Shown here piece by piece: positions 60,166 through 64,000 of a DNA stretch of 64,000 bases. Made by a program: the position numbers and the translations under genes. Origin of the DNA: CAXXOK01 sp963678055 (GTDB taxonomy: Bacteria; Bacillota; Clostridia; Christensenellales; Aristaeellaceae); NCBI GenBank assembly GCA_963678055.1, contig OY782679.1, positions 310,001-374,000 on the forward strand, in the 5' to 3' direction. The notes beneath the pieces were generated by a model that was given only the letters and a program-made list of their open reading frames with translations, ran no database searches and had not been told where the DNA came from. How positions within the stretch are numbered: the stretch's first letter is position 1; the number at the start of each line of letters is the position of its first letter.

Positions 60166-61632
60166 TTATCGCAGGTGCGCTTTTTCCACGGCGCTGGCCC
60201 GCTTGTTCAGCCTGGCAGCCAAACGCTGCAGCATGCTTTGCTTATGGACGGCAAGCACAGGCTGCCCGCAAAACACGTGGTAGTCAATATTGCGTACATA
60301 GCCAAGCAGGCGAATCAGCCCAAATACGTACATGGCAAGGCCCGCGGCGGTCATCCCCAGGCCGTAGTACAGGGGGCTTCGGTGCATGGTCCATAGCGTG
60401 CCGACCAGATTGATGGAAAAATAGAGCAGGCAGGTCATCAGTGCACCTTTGCGGTCGTTGAAGTACAGTTGCAGCAGCATCATGCTGTTGCCGATGGCGT
60501 AGGCCGAGTAGCCTACCGACATAATTTGGAACATGGCGATGGTATCGCGCGTGAAACTTAGCGACTCCAGCACGTAGCGCATCAGCACGGTAAACAATAC
60601 CATGACGAATACCTGAATTTGCGTCATCCGGAATATTTCCTGGGTGAGCACCGTTTTCATGTTGCTCTGCGCCAGGCGGATTTCCGACAGCGTCCCGCCG
60701 CCGGTAATGGCCGAGAAAAAGGTTTTATACTTTTCGTAGAAGTTGACCTCGACCGATACCACAAAGTTGATGCTGGTGGGAATGGCGACCAGATAGGCAA
60801 AGAACGCCGCCGAATCGTGCAGGGGGGCAAAGCGGAAGTGCCCGGCGACCACCGTGCCCAGCGGCGAAAACCACATGACGATCAGGTGCACAAACGCGCC
60901 CGTCATGCTGAAAAAGCCGATCAGCACCAAATCGGGATACTTGCCAATCCATTCGATAAACGAAAGAAGGCTGCCCGAACCCACCGGGAAAATACGCAGC
61001 AGTACGCGGTTAAAGGCGACCATCATCACGCCATAGCCTAAAAACAGTGAAAGCATCATCCCGGTGATCGGGCTCATGCCAAGCCACAGCAGCCCCGCGC
61101 CCAGAACAAATACTGTAAGCACCCCGGCAGTAAAGCCGATCAATATGCGCCTGTAGTCCTTGGCAGCGGTGATATAGGCCATTTGCAGCCATACGATGAC
61201 CAGCAGCATAAACAGTCCCCAGTTGAGTACCTTGTCTAAAATCGATATCCCGTCCGCCGTCCATAAAAACCAGCCGTAAATCAGCCCGCCGGGGATCATG
61301 AGCAGCATCGCGCCGCCAAACAGCGACGGCAAAATGCGGTCGGACAGCTTTTGGTACATCATATCCGCCACATAGCGCGATAACAGCATCTGCAAAAATG
61401 AGCTTAAAATCAGCGAGCCAAGCATCGCATAGATCATCAGCACCACGAGGATTTCCACGTCCAGGTCCGTTGCCCCAAAGGCGCGGCTTAGCAGCTGCAC
61501 GCCCAGCATCAGCACCACGGCAAGCACCATGGTACCGGAGGTGATAATGCTGGCGTAGGCGTACGCCCGCACTTTGGACATGGCGCCGCGCCCGACAAAC
61601 AGTTTCCGCAGTTCAAATCCTATGCCTGCCAT
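60166..61632 (-). CDS. pelG: PelG-like exopolysaccharide exporter
   Basis: A 488-residue membrane protein with about 12 helices, beginning with the PelG hallmark 'MAGIGFELRKLF' and containing 'ADMMYQKLSDRILPSLFG'. PelG belongs to the MOP flippase superfamily and forms the membrane channel/exporter for the Pel polymer with PelD and PelE. Its ATG directly follows the pelF stop codon. The assignment to Pel rests on PelF and PelG together. Confidence 0.92.
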   Translation of the reverse strand: MAGIGFELRKLFVGRGAMSKVRAYAYASIITSGTMVLAVVLMLGVQLLSRAFGATDLDVEILVVLMIYAMLGSLILSSFLQMLLSRYVADMMYQKLSDRILPSLFGGAMLLMIPGGLIYGWFLWTADGISILDKVLNWGLFMLLVIVWLQMAYITAAKDYRRILIGFTAGVLTVFVLGAGLLWLGMSPITGMMLSLFLGYGVMMVAFNRVLLRIFPVGSGSLLSFIEWIGKYPDLVLIGFFSMTGAFVHLIVMWFSPLGTVVAGHFRFAPLHDSAAFFAYLVAIPTSINFVVSVEVNFYEKYKTFFSAITGGGTLSEIRLAQSNMKTVLTQEIFRMTQIQVFVMVLFTVLMRYVLESLSFTRDTIAMFQIMSVGYSAYAIGNSMMLLQLYFNDRKGALMTCLLYFSINLVGTLWTMHRSPLYYGLGMTAAGLAMYVFGLIRLLGYVRNIDYHVFCGQPVLAVHKQSMLQRLAARLNKRASAVEKAHLR

Positions 61633-63063
61633 TTACGGATGCCACCTCCTCTGCGCCAGAGCCGAAGCCGTTTCGTAGGTGTTGAGATAGTGGTGAATCA
61701 TCTGCTCGTGCCGGTACAGGGCCTGCACGCGTTTGCGGCCGTTTTCACCCATGCGGCGGCGCAGTTCCGTATCCCGGCACAGGGCGACCATCGCCTCGGC
61801 CAGCTCACCCTGATGCATGACCGGCACGCAGTACCCGGCGTTGCCAAAGCCATCGTCTACGCCGTCCAGCAGCTCGCGGCAGCAGCCCACGTTTGTGGTT
61901 ACGGCAGGGCGACCGGCGGCCATGGCCTCCAGCACCGCCAGGGGCTGGCCTTCGGATATGCTGGTCAGCAGGGTAAAGTCAATGCGTTCAAGGTACTCCT
62001 GCACATTCACCCGCCCGGTAAAGCTGACGTTATCCAGGCCCAGGTCTTCCTTGAGTTGCAGGCATTCATCGTAGTATTCCTCGTCCTCGTCGGTCGGCCC
62101 CATAATGTGCAGGTGCACGGCGGGGAACTCCGCCCGGACGCGCGAGAAGGCATACAGCATGGTTTTAATGTCCTTGATGGGCACGATGCGCACCACCGCG
62201 CCGATATCCACGATATCGCCGGGTTCCTTGAGGGGAATGGTTTCAAAGCGCTCGGCATGCACGCCGTTGCGGATGACCGTGCACTTCTTTACATCGCAGC
62301 CGATTTCCTGCTGAATCAGGCTGGCGCGTTCAAACAGCGAGGTAACCTGATCGGCATACCGGTACGCACAGCGCGTGAACATGTAGAACATGTTGATCCA
62401 TAAATCCTTGAAGTGTGGAGGCACCCAGTTGGTGCGGAGGATTTCTTCCTCACGCTCGCGGGTATAAATGCCGTGCTCGGTCAGCACATAGGGTTTTTGG
62501 TAAAATTGCGCCGCCATGCTGCCCAGCACCCCCGCGTAGCCAGCCGATACCGAATGGTACAAGTCAGCCTCCGGCGGTTTGCCGCCCAGCAGGTATAATA
62601 GCGGCAGGAACATGGACCGTATGGTCCAGAAAAAATCGGTAAAGCCCACAAACGGGTAGCGCTCCTGGCAGATTTCCTGCAGGATGGCAAAAAAGTCGCG
62701 GTTGACCAGGAACTCCACGCCTTTGAGGCGGTCGCCCCGGAACAGCTGAAAAATCTCATCCCAGTCCGGGTCCTGGGAGGACAGCATCGCTTCCAGTGCT
62801 GCGCGCTGGGGCGCGGTCAGCCGGTAGCTGCGCGGGTTTTCCTTCAGGGTTTCGTGGATGACCGCGTCCAGGTACACATCCACAACCTCGACCACGTTTC
62901 CGGGGAGTTCGTAGGCAAAATGGCCGCGCTGCTTTTCCTGGGCGGAGATCGCCCAGACCACAAATTCGTGTTGGGGCATTTGCTTGATCATGTTCTGCAG
63001 CCAGCTGGATACGCCCCCCGGCACAAAGGGGTAGCAGCCCTCGGCGATCACACATATCCTCAC
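61633..63063 (-). CDS. pelF: PelF-like glycosyltransferase (GT4)
   Basis: A 476-residue GT-B glycosyltransferase: N-terminal 'IAEGCYPFVPGGVSSW' (acceptor/UDP side), 'LYHSVSAGYAGVLG', 'LTEHGIYTREREEEI', 'CTVIRNGV' and a C-terminal E-x7-E in 'ISEGQPLAVLEAMAAG'. PelF is the soluble polymerase of Pel, using UDP-sugar donors. The preferred start is GTG 63063, overlapping the previous stop by 4 bases with GGGAGG upstream; the frame is open to 63078. Confidence 0.93.
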   Translation of the reverse strand: MRICVIAEGCYPFVPGGVSSWLQNMIKQMPQHEFVVWAISAQEKQRGHFAYELPGNVVEVVDVYLDAVIHETLKENPRSYRLTAPQRAALEAMLSSQDPDWDEIFQLFRGDRLKGVEFLVNRDFFAILQEICQERYPFVGFTDFFWTIRSMFLPLLYLLGGKPPEADLYHSVSAGYAGVLGSMAAQFYQKPYVLTEHGIYTREREEEILRTNWVPPHFKDLWINMFYMFTRCAYRYADQVTSLFERASLIQQEIGCDVKKCTVIRNGVHAERFETIPLKEPGDIVDIGAVVRIVPIKDIKTMLYAFSRVRAEFPAVHLHIMGPTDEDEEYYDECLQLKEDLGLDNVSFTGRVNVQEYLERIDFTLLTSISEGQPLAVLEAMAAGRPAVTTNVGCCRELLDGVDDGFGNAGYCVPVMHQGELAEAMVALCRDTELRRRMGENGRKRVQALYRHEQMIHHYLNTYETASALAQRRWHP

Positions 63064-64000
63064 GGCATGGCCTCCCACTGCACGGTGACGATCGGTTCGT
63101 CTGCCCGAATCCAGTAAAAGCCGTCCGCGATTTGAAACAGTTCTCCACCGGTGATGCCCGTGGGCAGGACACGGGAACGGAAAGCCAGCCAGGCCTCGTC
63201 GTAAAAGTTGGACAGGGTTAGCGTCATCTCGGTTTCGCCCATATCGCGCTTGACGGACAGGCGATCGTAGCGCTGCACGGCGGCCGCGCCCTCGGCTGCG
63301 GTAAAGAAGCGCAGCTGGGGATAGGTTTCGTGCAGCTCGATCAGGTGCGAGCGAAACAGCTCGTACAGGGTGTCCCAGCCCAGGTCGTGGCTGCGCTCGT
63401 CGTCCAGCACATCGTCAGGATGAATGAAGTGGGAATACACGCCGTGGAGAACCAGCTCCTGCGCGGTGACGAATTTCATAAAATCGTCAATTTCAAACCC
63501 GGAGGTAATACGCGGTACGTTGATGGAGCCGTCGTCGGCCTCGTCAAACTCCTGCACCAAAGCATCCACGCCGACTTCGGACAGGTACAGACCCGCGACG
63601 ACTTTGATGTTGGGCAGGGTTTCCAGCAAGGTTTTACGACCGATATCGCTTAAAAAGTTGGAGGGCGGCACATAGGTTTGGTAATGTGCACCTAAAAACA
63701 GGGTTTTGCCGTAGCGGGAAAGCTCTCGTAGGCTCTCGGCCATGTTCAGCGTGGAAGGCCATGGGTTATAGTCTGTATCACCGAAATCAAACCCCACGGG
63801 GCACAGCGGCATATGGTTGTAACCGTGCAGACCCAGCTCTCCGCCGGAGTGCAGCAGTTCCGCCGCGTAGTACTTGAGCAGCGAATCATTCAGCTTGTTG
63901 GCGGTAAAGGGACCCGTTACATTGTCGTTGTAGGTTTCAATCAAAAGGCCGGTGTAGCGCACGCCCAAATCCCAGCTGAGCTGTTTCATGTCCGGCCACC
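63060..64000 (-). CDS. DUF2194-type protein, polysaccharide deacetylase-like (5' end outside window)
   Basis: Only the C-terminal 313 or so residues are present; the frame stays open to the window edge. Visible features are 'GGELGLHGYNHMPLC', resembling the HxxNH metal motif region of NodB-type deacetylases, plus 'YSHFIHPDDVLD' and a C-terminal beta domain. DUF2194 proteins accompany pelF and pelG in Gram-positive loci and may supply the deacetylase role of PelA. Its stop overlaps pelF by 4 bases. More operon genes (for example pelD/E) would be expected beyond 64000. Confidence 0.75.
   Translation of the reverse strand, partial: WPDMKQLSWDLGVRYTGLLIETYNDNVTGPFTANKLNDSLLKYYAAELLHSGGELGLHGYNHMPLCPVGFDFGDTDYNPWPSTLNMAESLRELSRYGKTLFLGAHYQTYVPPSNFLSDIGRKTLLETLPNIKVVAGLYLSEVGVDALVQEFDEADDGSINVPRITSGFEIDDFMKFVTAQELVLHGVYSHFIHPDDVLDDERSHDLGWDTLYELFRSHLIELHETYPQLRFFTAAEGAAAVQRYDRLSVKRDMGETEMTLTLSNFYDEAWLAFRSRVLPTGITGGELFQIADGFYWIRADEPIVTVQWEAMP

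Noticed and set aside
1..64000. CRISPR arrays, rRNA, tRNA or prophage genes
   Set aside because: No regularly spaced repeats, cloverleaf genes, transposases, integrases or phage structural genes were recognised.

Overview
The window looks like a chromosomal segment of a Gram-positive anaerobe of the class Clostridia (Bacillota), with a fairly GC-rich backbone. The evidence is a PolC-type replicative polymerase, a three-subunit NAD-linked [FeFe]-hydrogenase operon behind two Rex-type redox operators, several lipoproteins and LytS/YesM-type sensor kinases, strong Shine-Dalgarno sequences, and frequent TTG/GTG starts. The genus cannot be fixed from the sequence. No rRNA, tRNA, CRISPR array or insertion sequence was seen.

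Layout. 1-4.5 kb: end of a GGDEF protein, a 2H phosphoesterase, a cupin protein, S-adenosylhomocysteinase, a cysteine-rich Fe-S protein and a Prs-like enzyme. 4.6-8.1 kb: a GtrA protein and a tandem duplication of an ECF sigma/zinc-finger anti-sigma pair. 8.1-14.5 kb: an XRE regulator, a c-di-GMP phosphodiesterase, a large membrane protein with a small partner, and a degenerate M20 peptidase. 14.8-20.3 kb: ispG overlapping polC. 20.6-24.9 kb: the hydrogenase operon. 25-27.3 kb: a methyltransferase, a HAD phosphatase and an EFR1 flavodoxin-ferredoxin. 27.5-30.3 kb: an AT-rich two-gene cassette (cytosine-5 DNA methyltransferase plus a MORC/Hsp90-like ATPase), the best defence-system candidate. 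30.5-35.1 kb: a diguanylate cyclase, a regulator/MFS pair with a clear operator, and an XRE-cupin/MBL pair.

35.3-41.9 kb is one long minus-strand operon: secreted double rhodanese, CcdA, thioredoxin-MsrA-MsrB fusion, YesN-like regulator (frameshifted), YesM-like kinase and AEC transporter. It appears to combine repair of oxidised extracytoplasmic proteins with sensing and transport. 42-49.7 kb: two secreted proteins, bacterioferritin and an amino-acid ABC transporter. 49.7-53.3 kb: an NCS2 permease, a membrane-anchored barnase-type RNase, and an AT-rich TIR gene split by an in-frame stop. 53.3-64 kb: an epimerase-like protein, galE, and a minus-strand Pel-like exopolysaccharide operon (DUF2194, pelF, pelG, cotH, VTC, DUF4956, DUF4832) that runs off the right edge.

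Themes: c-di-GMP turnover (three proteins) together with a Pel-like polysaccharide locus whose precursor may be supplied by the adjacent GalE, which has a small gatekeeper residue; redox control of hydrogen metabolism; and two AT-rich defence-like insertions.
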